This document shows positions 42,692 through 51,571 of a stretch of 64,000 bases of DNA, piece after piece. Under the pieces are notes generated by a model. The model made no database searches, was not told the origin of the DNA, and saw nothing but the letters and a program-made list of their open reading frames with translations. Made by a program: the position numbers and the translations under genes. The stretch comes from Paraburkholderia hospita (GTDB lineage: Bacteria; Pseudomonadota; Gammaproteobacteria; Burkholderiales; Burkholderiaceae). The stretch is taken from positions 62,001 through 126,000 of the forward strand of contig NZ_CP026106.1 in assembly GCF_002902965.1 (NCBI RefSeq), in the 5' to 3' direction. Numbering within the stretch: the first letter of the stretch is position 1; each line of letters begins with the position of its first letter.

Positions 42692-43582
42692 ATGATCCGT
42701 GAACTGAAAACGCTGATTACCGTTGCCCAGGAGGGTACGTTCGCTGCTGCCGGCAAGCGGATCGGTCTGACACAGGCTGCCGTCAGCGCGCAGATGCAAC
42801 GGCTCGAAGCGGAAATGGGCGTTGCACTGTTCGACCGCGAAGGGCGAACGGCGCGTTTGAATGCGACTGGTCAGCAGATACTCGTGCAGGCGCAGGAAGT
42901 CGTCCGGCTCTACAACAATCTCAGTTCGACGGCGGCGGGCCCGGCGGCCACCGTGCGCGTGACGGTCGGTGCGATTGCGTCGGTGCAGCGCTCGCTGCTG
43001 CCGGATGCATTGGCGCGGTTTCATGCGCAATGTCCGGGATGCACGACGCGTGTGATTCCCGGCGTGTCGATGGAACTCGTCAATCTCGTCGACGCCGGCG
43101 AGATCGATATCGCCGCGATCATTCGCCCGCCGTTTTCGTTCCAAAGCGATCTGCGCTGGACGACGCTCGCGCAGGAGCCGTTCAGGCTGATCGTGCCGCG
43201 TGGCGTGAAGGGAAAGGACTGGGCGGAACTGCTGGCGGATCAGCCGTTCATTCGCTACGACCGCGCGTCGTTCGGCGGCCGGCAAGTGGACCGTTTCCTG
43301 CGCCGCATGCACTTCACCGTGCGCGACGTGTGCGAGCTGGACGAACTGGAAGCCATCGTCAGACTGGTGGAAAACGGGGTCGGCGTGGCGCTCGTGCCGC
43401 AAACCGCGACGTATCGGCGCTGGCCCGCGAAGGTGCGCGCTGTCGATCTTGAGCATCACACGTTTCATCGCGACGTCGGCCTCGTGCATCGCGCGCCGCA
43501 GCATTTGAGCGAGCCTGTGAAGGTGTTGCTGCAACTGATCGAAGCGCAGGCGCGCAAGAAGCCCGCAACGGATGATCGTTGA
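42692..43582 (+). CDS. LysR-family transcriptional regulator
   Basis: A 296-residue LysR protein. Winged helix-turn-helix at residues 4-60: MIRELKTLITVAQEGTFAAAGKRIGLTQAAVSAQMQRLEAEMGVALFDREGRTARLNATG. The co-inducer domain begins near residue 90 (VRVTVGAIASVQRSLLPDALARFHAQCPG) and ends near 290. Divergent to a VOC gene and to a truncated sugar-acid kinase, which may define its former or present target set. Ligand unknown. Confidence 0.9.
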   Translation: MIRELKTLITVAQEGTFAAAGKRIGLTQAAVSAQMQRLEAEMGVALFDREGRTARLNATGQQILVQAQEVVRLYNNLSSTAAGPAATVRVTVGAIASVQRSLLPDALARFHAQCPGCTTRVIPGVSMELVNLVDAGEIDIAAIIRPPFSFQSDLRWTTLAQEPFRLIVPRGVKGKDWAELLADQPFIRYDRASFGGRQVDRFLRRMHFTVRDVCELDELEAIVRLVENGVGVALVPQTATYRRWPAKVRAVDLEHHTFHRDVGLVHRAPQHLSEPVKVLLQLIEAQARKKPATDDR

Positions 43583-43627
43583 ACGCGCCGCGTACTCCAC
43601 GCGGCGCGACGTTGAAGCAAGCTGCAA

Positions 43628-44800
43628 TCAAGTCGACAGAATAGTCACCAGCGCAACCGCCGAGTCCCCCGCCAGTTGCCCCCCATTATTCTCGGCCAGC
43701 GCCACCTTCGCCCCAGGCCGTTGCCGAGCGCCCGCCGTGCCGCGCAATTGCTGCGTCAGCTCGACGATCTGCGCGACGCCCGTCGCGCCGACTGGATGAC
43801 CGCGCGACAACAAGCCGCCGCTCGGATTCACTGAGATCCGCCCGCCGATATCCGTATCGCCGGAACGAATCAGCTTCGGCGCATCGCCGGGCGCGCACAG
43901 ACCGAGGTTCTCGTAGTGAATGAGTTCGGCAGGCGCGGACGCGTCGTGCAATTCGACGACATGCACATCCGACGGACCGATGCCCGCCTGTTCATACGCG
44001 GCGTTCGCCGCGCGCACCGCGACCAGCTCGCCCGATCCATCCGCTTTCGCCGACACGATCGAACTCGCGCGTATGTACACCGGGCGAATGTCGCGCTTCG
44101 CCGCGAATTGTTCCGAGCAGATGAACACAGCCGCGCCGCCGTCGCCGATCGACGAGCACATGAAGAGCGTCAACGGATCGCTGACCATCCGGCTGGCGAG
44201 CACTTCTTCGACACTCGTCTCGTTGCGGAACTGCGCATGCGGATTCAGCGACCCAGCGCGGCGGCTCTTCACGACGACGCGCGCGAAATCGCTCGCCTCC
44301 GCGCCTGTCTTCTCCATCCATTTGCGAGCCTTCGCCGCATAGAGATCCATGAAGAGCGAGCCCGTCCCCGTCGTCACGCCTTCGGGCAGCGGCTCTTCTA
44401 GATCGACGGCTTTAGCAAACGCGCCGAACGAGATCGCCTTGTCTTCGTGCGTGAGCTTTTCGACACCGACTACGAGCGCCGTTTCCGACTGTCCCGAAGC
44501 GACGGAAAGCCATGCGAGATTCAACGCCGAACTGCCCGACGCGCACGCATTCTCGATGTTGAACATCGGCTTGCCGTCGAGCCCTGTATTACGCAGCGAC
44601 GACTGCGCGCGAATCATTTCCTGACCCGTGACGACGCCTGCTGCCGCGTTGCCGAAGAAGATACGATCGACGTCGTTGACGCTGACGCGCGCATCCTTCA
44701 ATGCGAGCGAGACCGATTCTTCAGCGAGCGACTTCAGATTCCGCTCCAGGAACTTGCCAAAGGACGTCATGCCGACGCCGCCAATTACAACCTTGCGCAT
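43628..44800 (-). CDS. Thiolase family protein (acetyl-CoA acetyltransferase-like)
   Basis: A 390-residue thiolase-fold protein. N-terminal MRKVVIGGVGMTSFGKF; the nucleophile cysteine in NIENACASGSSALNLAW near residue 85; HELHDA and the GD.GGRISVNPSGGLLSRGHPVGATGVAQIVELTQQLRG motif containing the catalytic Ser/His region near residues 335-360. This resembles the SCP-x/lipid-transfer-like thiolases found in CoA-thioester catabolism. A GGAGG site sits five bases before the ATG at 44800. It follows the MFS transporter by 68 bases on the same strand. No partner subunit is visible. Confidence 0.87.
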   Translation of the reverse strand: MRKVVIGGVGMTSFGKFLERNLKSLAEESVSLALKDARVSVNDVDRIFFGNAAAGVVTGQEMIRAQSSLRNTGLDGKPMFNIENACASGSSALNLAWLSVASGQSETALVVGVEKLTHEDKAISFGAFAKAVDLEEPLPEGVTTGTGSLFMDLYAAKARKWMEKTGAEASDFARVVVKSRRAGSLNPHAQFRNETSVEEVLASRMVSDPLTLFMCSSIGDGGAAVFICSEQFAAKRDIRPVYIRASSIVSAKADGSGELVAVRAANAAYEQAGIGPSDVHVVELHDASAPAELIHYENLGLCAPGDAPKLIRSGDTDIGGRISVNPSGGLLSRGHPVGATGVAQIVELTQQLRGTAGARQRPGAKVALAENNGGQLAGDSAVALVTILST

Positions 44801-44868
44801 TGCTGCCTCCAATAAAAGTACTTCAGAACCTGCGACGACGAGCGAGTCTGCTTAATCTTCAGTAGCGC

Positions 44869-46176
44869 TCAATCGAGAACCTTCCCGCGCGTCTCCGGCA
44901 TCCGCGCATAGACCACGAAGCCCACGGCGCACACGGTTGCGACATAGACCCACAGGTATTGCGACAGACCCGAACTCGACATGGCTGTAACGATGTACGG
45001 CAGCGTGCCGCCGAACAGTGCCGCCGATATCGCATAGGGCAGCGCGACACCCGTCGCACGCACTCGCGCCGGGAACTGCTCCGCCATCACCGTCGCGCAG
45101 GTTGCGGCGAAGCCCGACGAAAGCAGCATGCCGATCGTGACGATTGCGGTGGCGCTCCAGAAGTCGTTGCTGAGGAAATGCAGCGCGGGCCATGCGAACA
45201 GTGCCGAGCCGCCTGCGAAAACGAGCAGCACGGGCTTGCGGCCGATACGGTCCGACAACCTGCCGATAAACGGAATCGCGATCAGCGAGACGACGATTGA
45301 AATCACGCTCGCGTTGAACGCGTCGTGCAGCGGCAAGCCGGTGCGCAGATGAGCGAGCGTCGGAAACAGCACGAGCCACAGATAGATGCAGAGGTTGCCC
45401 GCCATCGCGATGCCGATCACACGCAGCGCCGCGCGAGGATGCTCGCGAACGATCTCGAGAAACGGATGACGCGTGCGTTGATGCGTCGCGGCACTCTTCC
45501 TGAACGCATCGGTTTCGGCGACGGCGAGCCGGACCCACAGCGCAACGAAGCCGAGCAGGCCGGCAATCGTGAAGGCAACGCGCCAGCCCCACTTCGCCAT
45601 GCCCGCATGGTCGATCATCGACGTGAGGATCGCGCCGATCAGCGCCGCCACCAGCACGCCCGCGTTCACCGCGAAGTGCTGCCACGATCCCGCGAAGCCG
45701 CGCCGCGAAGGCGCAGACGATTCGATCAGGAACGTCGACGCCGAGCCGAACTCGCCGCCCGCCGCAAAGCCTTGAATCAGCCGCGCGAGCACGAGTATCA
45801 GCGGCGCCGCGATGCCGATCGATTCATAGCCGGGACATACGGCGATCACGAGCGAGCTGCCCGCCATCAACGCAACCGACAGCGCGAGACCGTTCTTGCG
45901 GCCGTGCCGGTCGGCATACGCGCCGAGCAGCGCGCCGCCGATTGGACGCATCACGAAGCCGACCGCGAACACAGCAAACGCGGAGAGCAGCGACACGCGG
46001 TCGTTGTTGGCGGGAAAGAAGTGCCGCGAAAACAGCGCGGCGAAGGTGGCGTAAATGATCCAGTCGGTGAATTCGACGACCGTGCCGAGCGTCGCCGCAA
46101 CGATGGCTTTTCTCTGCGCTCGCGTGAGCGGCGTAGCGGCTTCTTCGTGCGCAACGCCCGGAAGGATGGTGTCCAT
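44869..46176 (-). CDS. MFS metabolite:H+ symporter (MHS, ShiA/ProP-like)
   Basis: A 435-residue transporter with 12 hydrophobic segments and the metabolite:proton-symporter signatures: ATLGTVVEFTDWIIYATFAALFSRHFFP in TM1, MRPIGGALLGAYADRHGRKNGLALSVALM, and RLIQGFAAGGEFGSASTFLIE in TM4-5. Members import organic acids such as shikimate, alpha-ketoglutarate, citrate or aromatic acids. Starts at ATG 46176 after GGAGACAGC. It is transcribed with a thiolase and divergently from an SDR/enoyl-CoA hydratase pair, so it probably imports the acid that this cluster degrades. Confidence 0.87.
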   Translation of the reverse strand: MDTILPGVAHEEAATPLTRAQRKAIVAATLGTVVEFTDWIIYATFAALFSRHFFPANNDRVSLLSAFAVFAVGFVMRPIGGALLGAYADRHGRKNGLALSVALMAGSSLVIAVCPGYESIGIAAPLILVLARLIQGFAAGGEFGSASTFLIESSAPSRRGFAGSWQHFAVNAGVLVAALIGAILTSMIDHAGMAKWGWRVAFTIAGLLGFVALWVRLAVAETDAFRKSAATHQRTRHPFLEIVREHPRAALRVIGIAMAGNLCIYLWLVLFPTLAHLRTGLPLHDAFNASVISIVVSLIAIPFIGRLSDRIGRKPVLLVFAGGSALFAWPALHFLSNDFWSATAIVTIGMLLSSGFAATCATVMAEQFPARVRATGVALPYAISAALFGGTLPYIVTAMSSSGLSQYLWVYVATVCAVGFVVYARMPETRGKVLD

Positions 46177-46312
46177 GCTGTCTCCGTGTCTCTTGTGGTG
46201 AGCGCGCGCTGGTTGCGCAACGCAGGTGAAAAGTGCTGGACGTATCGCTTGAAACGGGAAAATCAGCAGTCTGTCCGGCACATGGACGCATCGTAGGTTT
46301 CGCCAGGTGCGC

Positions 46313-46443
46313 CGCTCAAACGACTTTTTCTGCGCTTTCGATTGATATTTTTTGCAACCAGGCCGCAGACGGCCGACGCGCGGGCGCGAGCGGTTTCGAT
46401 TGAGCGAAAGTCAATCGAAGCCGCGAAAAAAGTTGTTTGAGCG
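46313..46443. promoter_or_regulatory. Motif-rich divergent control region
   Basis: TTCGATTGA at 46337-46345 and 46395-46403, TCAATCGAA at 46411-46419 (the last two form a perfect inverted repeat with a 7-base gap), CGCTCAAACGAC at 46313-46324 and GTTGTTTGAGCG at 46432-46443. The same two motifs recur at 49073-49106. Likely binding sites of the adjacent LysR regulator. The whole divergent spacer is 46177-46502 and contains no gene. Confidence 0.55.
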
Positions 46444-46502
46444 TGGGGTGTGGGGCGCCCTAGCATGGGATGCACAGGCTTTTCATTCCATGGAGACACG
46501 TC

Positions 46503-47270
46503 ATGAACGCATCACCTCACAACCCGGCCGCCGAGGTCGCCATCGTCACGGGCGGCGCGAAGGGTATCGGTTTCGGCATCGCGGCTGCGCTCGCTCGCAA
46601 CGGCAGGCGCATCGCGCTGTTCGATCTCGACCGCGCGGCGCTCGATCACGCCGCCAGCACGCTGTCCGCTGCGGGCGCCGACGTGATCGCGCTGCCCGTC
46701 GATGTGACGAATAGCGCATCCGTCAACGAGGCGGTCGAAGCTGTCGTCGAACGCTTTGGCCAGATCGACGTGCTGGTGAACAACGCGGGCATCGTGCGCG
46801 ACAAACGCATCACGAAGATGAGCGACGACGACTGGGACGCTGTGATCGGCGTGAACCTGAAGTCGCAGTTTCTGTGTTGCCGCGCCGTGCTCGCACACAT
46901 GAGCGCCGCGCGCTATGGGCGCATCGTGAACATTTCGTCGCGCGCGTGGCTGGGCGGTGTCGGACAGTCGAACTATTCGGCCGCGAAGGGCGGCGTGGTG
47001 AGCCTCACGCGCAGTCTCGCGCTCGAATGGGCGAGCGCCGGCATCACGGTCAACGCGATTGCGCCGGGCATCGTCGATACGCCGCTGTTTCAGACCTTCG
47101 ATGCGGACCTTCAGGAGCGGCTGAAGAAATCGGTGCCCGTGCAGCGCATCGGCACGCCCGACGACATCGCGCAGGCTGTCTTGTTCTTCGCGCAGCGCGA
47201 AGCGTCGTACATCACGGGGCAGACGCTCTATGTATGCGGCGGCCGTTCGCTGTCGTCGCCGAGCGTTTGA
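46503..47270 (+). CDS. Short-chain dehydrogenase/reductase (FabG-like)
   Basis: A 255-residue SDR: VTGGAKGIGFG at residue 14, NNAG near residue 91, catalytic Ser/Tyr/Lys in SSRAWLGGVGQSNYSAAKGG near residue 143-160, and the PGIVDTPLFQ loop. ATG at 46503 has GGAGA upstream. It opens the rightward operon with the enoyl-CoA hydratase (10-base gap). Likely acts on a 3-hydroxyacyl-CoA or hydroxy-alicyclic CoA. Family secure, substrate not. Confidence 0.88.
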   Translation: MNASPHNPAAEVAIVTGGAKGIGFGIAAALARNGRRIALFDLDRAALDHAASTLSAAGADVIALPVDVTNSASVNEAVEAVVERFGQIDVLVNNAGIVRDKRITKMSDDDWDAVIGVNLKSQFLCCRAVLAHMSAARYGRIVNISSRAWLGGVGQSNYSAAKGGVVSLTRSLALEWASAGITVNAIAPGIVDTPLFQTFDADLQERLKKSVPVQRIGTPDDIAQAVLFFAQREASYITGQTLYVCGGRSLSSPSV

Positions 47271-47280
47271 GGAGCACATC

Positions 47281-48084
47281 ATGACGATTCACTACAGCGT
47301 GTCGGATCATGTGGCGACGGTGAGCCTGGACCGTCCCGAAGCGCTCAACGCGCTCGACCTCGATAGTCTCAAGGATCTACGCGTGGCACTCGCCGAAGCG
47401 CGTGACGACGATGACGTGCGCGTGATCGTGCTCACAGGCGCGGGGCGCAAATCGTTCTGCGTCGGTGCAGACCTGAAAAATACGCTGCCGCCTTCGACGA
47501 GTTTCAGTTCGTCGTTCGTGCGTTCTATCGACCGCGCTGCGGCCGAAGGCATCTATGTGCGGCTGATGGACCTCAGTTCGCTGCGCCTCTTCAAGCCGGT
47601 TATCGGCGCGATCAACGGTTATTGCCTCGGCGGCGGACTCGAACTCGCGCTGCAATGCGACTTGCGGATCGCGTCGACGGATGCCGTGTTCGGCTTACCG
47701 GAAGCCGTCGTCGCGAGCATTCCCGCCGTGTGCGGCATTCAGGCGCTGCAAAAGGCTGTGCCTTCCGCGATCGCGATGAAGATGCTGCTGACGGGCTGCA
47801 AGATCGACGCGGCGTACGCGGAGCGGATCGGCCTCATTTCCGATCTCGTCGCACCCGAAGCATTGATGGACAAGGCGCTCGAACTCGCGCGCACGATCGC
47901 GTCGAATGGTCCGCTTGCCGTGCAGATGATCAAGAAGGTCGCGGAAACGAGCAGCAATGTGCCGCTTGCGCAAGCGCTCGAATTTACTGAACTGGCGTGG
48001 GGCGCGATGCGCGATTCCGACGACCGCGTGGAAGGGCGCAAGGCGTTCGCCGAAAAGCGCAAGCCGCAGTTCAAGGGCCGCTAG
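47281..48084 (+). CDS. Enoyl-CoA hydratase/isomerase
   Basis: A 267-residue crotonase-fold enzyme with the full hydratase signatures: VATVSLDRPEALNALDLDSL, LTGAGRKSFCVGADLKN for the first oxyanion turn, GAINGYCLGGGLELALQCDLRIAS and FGLPEAVVASIPAVCGIQAL, where the P-E glutamate is present. ATG at 47281 follows GAGGAG. Encoded 10 bases after the SDR gene and ending 5 bases before the oppositely oriented LysR gene. Part of the acyl-CoA degradation cluster. Confidence 0.88.
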   Translation: MTIHYSVSDHVATVSLDRPEALNALDLDSLKDLRVALAEARDDDDVRVIVLTGAGRKSFCVGADLKNTLPPSTSFSSSFVRSIDRAAAEGIYVRLMDLSSLRLFKPVIGAINGYCLGGGLELALQCDLRIASTDAVFGLPEAVVASIPAVCGIQALQKAVPSAIAMKMLLTGCKIDAAYAERIGLISDLVAPEALMDKALELARTIASNGPLAVQMIKKVAETSSNVPLAQALEFTELAWGAMRDSDDRVEGRKAFAEKRKPQFKGR

Positions 48085-48089
48085 ACGCG

Positions 48090-48992
48090 CTAGACGGCGG
48101 ACGCTTCGCCAATCGACAGAAGCCAGTTGCGGAACGCGACGAACTCGGCGTTCGACAGATGCTCGCGCGGATAGATCAGGTAGTACGTGAACGCGCCCAG
48201 ATCGAGCACGAACGAAAAGGGCATCACGAGCGTACCGTCGCGGAGTTGGTCTGCGACGAGCACGCGCTGCGCCATCGCAATGCCGACGCCTTGCGTCGCC
48301 GCGAAGTACGCGAGGATCGAGCTTTCGTAGCTGAGGCCGCTTAACGGATTGACGCCACGCACGCCCGCCGCGTCGAGCCATTTGGCCCAGTCTTCGCGGC
48401 GCGCCAGCGAATGCAGAAGCGGCACGTTGCGCAGTGCTTCGGGCGTCGCGTCGGTGAGTTCGGGATGCGCGCTCAGAAACTCGGGGCTGCACACGGGCAC
48501 CAGCTCGTTCGGCACGAGCCTGTCGAAACCGACATCCGACGATGGCGCATGCGAGAGGCGGATCGCCGCATCGACGTCTTCGGTGTTGAAGTCGACGGGT
48601 TGCAACGAGGTGGTGAGACTGACCTCGATATCGGGATGCTCGCGATGAAACGTCGACAGACGAGGCAGCAGCCAGTTCATCGAGAACGTCGTGTAGCCGC
48701 GAATCTTCAGCGTGCGGCGGCGACGCGCTTCCGTGAGATTGATCGTCGCGGTGCGCAGCGTTTCGAAGCCACGCACGATGTCGGCGAGGTAGCGCTCTCC
48801 CATCGGCGTCAGTGCGATCGCGCGATGACCGCGCTCGAACAGCAGCACGCCGAGCTGGTCTTCGAGCAGCTTGATCTGCCGGCTGACGGCAGCGGGCGTG
48901 ACGTTGAGCTCGTTTGCGGCGAGCTGCACGCTCAGCAGGCGGCCGCAGACCTCGAAGGCGCGCAGCGCGTTGAGTGACGGAAGGGTTCGCAT
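48090..48992 (-). CDS. LysR-family regulator (GcvA-like)
   Basis: A 300-residue LysR protein of the GcvA branch: MRTLPSLNALRAFEVCGRLLSVQLAANELNVTPAAVSRQIKLLEDQLGVLLFERGHRAIALTPMGERYLADI for the DNA-binding half, followed by a type-2 periplasmic-binding-fold sensor domain starting near residue 95. It starts at ATG 48992; upstream in-frame ATGs lack support. Divergent from the double CoA-transferase and head-to-tail facing the SDR/hydratase pair. Shared motifs in both divergent spacers make it the likely regulator of the whole 43.6-51.2 kb cluster. Confidence 0.9.
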   Translation of the reverse strand: MRTLPSLNALRAFEVCGRLLSVQLAANELNVTPAAVSRQIKLLEDQLGVLLFERGHRAIALTPMGERYLADIVRGFETLRTATINLTEARRRRTLKIRGYTTFSMNWLLPRLSTFHREHPDIEVSLTTSLQPVDFNTEDVDAAIRLSHAPSSDVGFDRLVPNELVPVCSPEFLSAHPELTDATPEALRNVPLLHSLARREDWAKWLDAAGVRGVNPLSGLSYESSILAYFAATQGVGIAMAQRVLVADQLRDGTLVMPFSFVLDLGAFTYYLIYPREHLSNAEFVAFRNWLLSIGEASAV

Positions 48993-49072
48993 CGAAAAAT
49001 GGTAGCACGCGCTTTGCACGCTGCATGCCGGGATTGCTACGTAGAAGCGCGTTTGCGCTGGCGTCAGCAAAA

Positions 49073-49106
49073 CTCAATCGAGTGCGCAGGAAATGTCGTT
49101 TGAGTG
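49073..49106. promoter_or_regulatory. Candidate LysR operator between regulator and CoA-transferase
   Basis: CTCAATCGAG (49073-49082) and GTCGTTTGAGTG (49095-49106), both related to motifs in the divergent region 46313-46443. The spacing from the LysR gene (80-110 bases) and from the transferase gene (60-95 bases) suits an operator. Confidence 0.55.
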
Positions 49107-49166
49107 CGCCTGTTGCGCGCCGTATCGTTGATTCAAAGGCAATCTGTGAGACTGAAGGAGACAACC

Positions 49167-51176
49167 ATGCTGGACGGTGTGCGAATTCTGGCCTGGGGCT
49201 CGCGCCAGGCACTGAGGCTCGGCGCGACGCTGCTCGAACGCGCCGGCGCGCAAGTCACGTTTGCGCACGCGCAGCCAACGGGCGGCTTCGCGTATGACGT
49301 GATCGTCGTTTCATCGGACGTGAGCGCGGCGAGCGAACGAAACGCGATCGCCGAGCTGAAGGCGGCGGGCAAGCATATCGTCTGCGATATCACCGCGACG
49401 GGACAGCAAGGCGCGCGCGCGGGCATGCGTGCCTCCGATGCGCAGATCCAGGCGATCAGCGGCCTGATGGACACGACGGGCTTTGCGCATGGCGAGCCGG
49501 TGCGCATCGGCGTGCCGTTCACGGAGATATCGGCGGCGCTGTATGCGTGCGCGTCGATTGCGGCGGCCGTCCGCGTGAAGCGTTTGCACGGCATCGCGCA
49601 GACTATCGACGTGACCTTGTTCGGCTGCGCGGCGAGCGCGCTCACGACGTTTCTGCCTGCTGCGTTTGCACAACGAACGGTTGGCCGCGTCGGCAATCGT
49701 CATCCTGCTTGCGCGCCGTGGAATGCGTATCGGACGCTCGACGGCTGGATACTGATTTGCACCAGCACAGAAGAACAGTGGCGCAAGATCAAGAGCGTGG
49801 CCCGCGTGCCGCAACTCGACGACTCGCGCTTCGACACGTTGCGAGCGCGCGTGTCGAATGTCGATGAACTCGATGCGCTGATCGAAACGTGGACGTCCAC
49901 GCTGACGACGGATGAATGCTCACATCTGTGCGAACAGATCGGCGTGGCGGCTGGCCCGATCGTGTCCGTCGCGGGACTGTCGAGTGAACCGAACTTTCGC
50001 ATGCGCCACGCGGATGCGGCGGCGCAGATCGACGCGTGCGGTATCGACGCTGAGACGTATCGGCAGATGTCGATCTTCAGCCTGTCGCGTCTGACTGATG
50101 ACGCATCTTTAGAGCAGCGTGCAGGCGTTGAAAGCACAGTGCGCTCCTGCGATGCCGGGCCGCTCGCCGGCATCAAGGTCGTCGAGATCGGCCAGTACAC
50201 GACGGCGCCGCTGGTCGGCAAGCATCTCGCGGCGCTTGGCGCTGAGGTCGTGAAGATCGAGCCGCCGGATGGCGAGGTCGCGCGCGCGTGGACGCCGGGG
50301 CAGGCGGGCACGAGCTACTTCTTCGCGCTCAACAATACGGACAAGCAGACCTTGGCGCTCGATCTGAAGCAGCAGGCCGACCGCGCGCATCTGCGTACGC
50401 TGCTCGCTGATGCCGATGTGCTCGTCGAAAACCTGCGGCCGGGTGCGCTCGCAAAGCTCGGCTTCGGGCGCGAGGCGCTTGGCGAGATCAACCCGCGTCT
50501 GATCTATTGCTCGATCTCGGGCTTCGGCATCGCGTCTGCATACCCAGCGCGGCCCGCGTTCGACACGGTCATTCAGGCGATGGGCGGCCTCATGGACCTG
50601 ACACGCGGCAACGGCCAGCCGGTGAAACTCGGCGCGTCGGGCGCGGACATTCTGGGCGGGCAGGCGGCGCTGCTGGCAATCCTTGCGCTTCTTGCCGATC
50701 CTGCGCGGCAGGCCGGGACCTTCGTCGAAATATCGATGCAGGACGTGGCTGCGTGGTGCGCGCTGTTCGCGTCGGGCAATCCCGAACGGGAGGGGATCGC
50801 GGTCGCGTGTATCGACGGTCATGTGTGGCTCGAAAGCGATGAGCGTTTCGATGTGGCTGCGCTCGCGGCAAGCGCCAGGCGGGAACGGTGCGGCTCGCTC
50901 TCGCGGGCGTCGGCCGTTGCCGCGCTTGCGAATGCGGGTGTGAGCGCGGTGCCCGTGGCGCGCGTCGATGAGTTGATCGAAGACGGCGATTTTCTCGCGG
51001 ACGTGCTGAGCGTCGCGCGCGATGCGAGTGGCGCGTTCTGGCCGATTCTCAAGGTGCCGTACCGCTTGTCGCGCACGCCTGCACGCGTTCGCGCGGTGCC
51101 GGGCGCGCCCGCGCGATATGCCGAAGAGACTTCGCGAGGGTCGCCGTTGAGATGGGGAATGGTCGCGGCGGGTTGA
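49167..51176 (+). CDS. Double-domain CaiB/BaiF family III CoA-transferase
   Basis: A 669-residue protein made of two CoA-transferase III modules in tandem. Normal family members have about 400 residues and one domain. Module 1 (about 1-320) starts VRILAWGSRQALRLGATLLERAGAQVTF and has GVPFTEISAALYACASIAAAV; the usual catalytic Asp appears as Glu120. Module 2 (about 332-669) begins LAGIKVVEIGQYTTAPLVGKHLAALGAEVVKIEPPDGE and keeps Asp494 in GASGADILGGQAALLAILALL. Module 2 alone has the catalytic residue. Probably activates the substrate acid by CoA transfer. GAAGGAG precedes the ATG. Whether module 1 is catalytic or structural is open. Confidence 0.8.
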   Translation: MLDGVRILAWGSRQALRLGATLLERAGAQVTFAHAQPTGGFAYDVIVVSSDVSAASERNAIAELKAAGKHIVCDITATGQQGARAGMRASDAQIQAISGLMDTTGFAHGEPVRIGVPFTEISAALYACASIAAAVRVKRLHGIAQTIDVTLFGCAASALTTFLPAAFAQRTVGRVGNRHPACAPWNAYRTLDGWILICTSTEEQWRKIKSVARVPQLDDSRFDTLRARVSNVDELDALIETWTSTLTTDECSHLCEQIGVAAGPIVSVAGLSSEPNFRMRHADAAAQIDACGIDAETYRQMSIFSLSRLTDDASLEQRAGVESTVRSCDAGPLAGIKVVEIGQYTTAPLVGKHLAALGAEVVKIEPPDGEVARAWTPGQAGTSYFFALNNTDKQTLALDLKQQADRAHLRTLLADADVLVENLRPGALAKLGFGREALGEINPRLIYCSISGFGIASAYPARPAFDTVIQAMGGLMDLTRGNGQPVKLGASGADILGGQAALLAILALLADPARQAGTFVEISMQDVAAWCALFASGNPEREGIAVACIDGHVWLESDERFDVAALAASARRERCGSLSRASAVAALANAGVSAVPVARVDELIEDGDFLADVLSVARDASGAFWPILKVPYRLSRTPARVRAVPGAPARYAEETSRGSPLRWGMVAAG

Positions 51177-51184
51177 GCGCTTGC

Positions 51185-51571
51185 TCAAGCGTCGGTGTAG
51201 GTCGTCCTCTGTCGGGCCGGCCCAACCACGCCGAGCCATCGCCCGAGACGTCCAGGCGTTAGTCCGTTGCACAGCAGATTGAGCACCGCGAAGCGGGTCG
51301 CCATCGTCGCCGCGAAGTGGCGCGTTTAGAGCGACAGCGCGGATTCGCGCGCCACGCACAACGCAAGCGTGAGCGTCACAGGACCACGGACGCCGCCCCA
51401 CGATCACAAGTTGATGTGCGCGGGGCAATGGCTTGCAGATGCCGATGCGGGTCAGCAGCGGAACGCATATCGTCAGGATGCCGAACCGGCTCGCGACGGC
51501 GGCGGCGAGAGCGAGACGCGCGTTGACGTACATCAACAGGCGCGTCCATGCGTTTGCGCATCGTCAACCTC
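51185..51571 (-). pseudogene. Degraded C-terminal fragment of a cation:proton antiporter
   Basis: Three consecutive reading frames carry recognisable pieces of an Na+/H+ antiporter C-terminus in the right order: LLMYVNARLALAAAVASRFGIL...LLTRIGICKPLPRAHQLVI, then in another frame WGGVRGPVTLTLALCVARESALSL, then in the frame ending at the TGA 51185-51187 TRFAVLNLLCNGLTPGRLGRWLG. The motif W-G-G-V-R-G-(A/P)-V is a hallmark of that family. Frameshifts and loss of the N-terminal two thirds show the gene is dead. It lies directly downstream of the GlxA-like gene. Confidence 0.65.
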
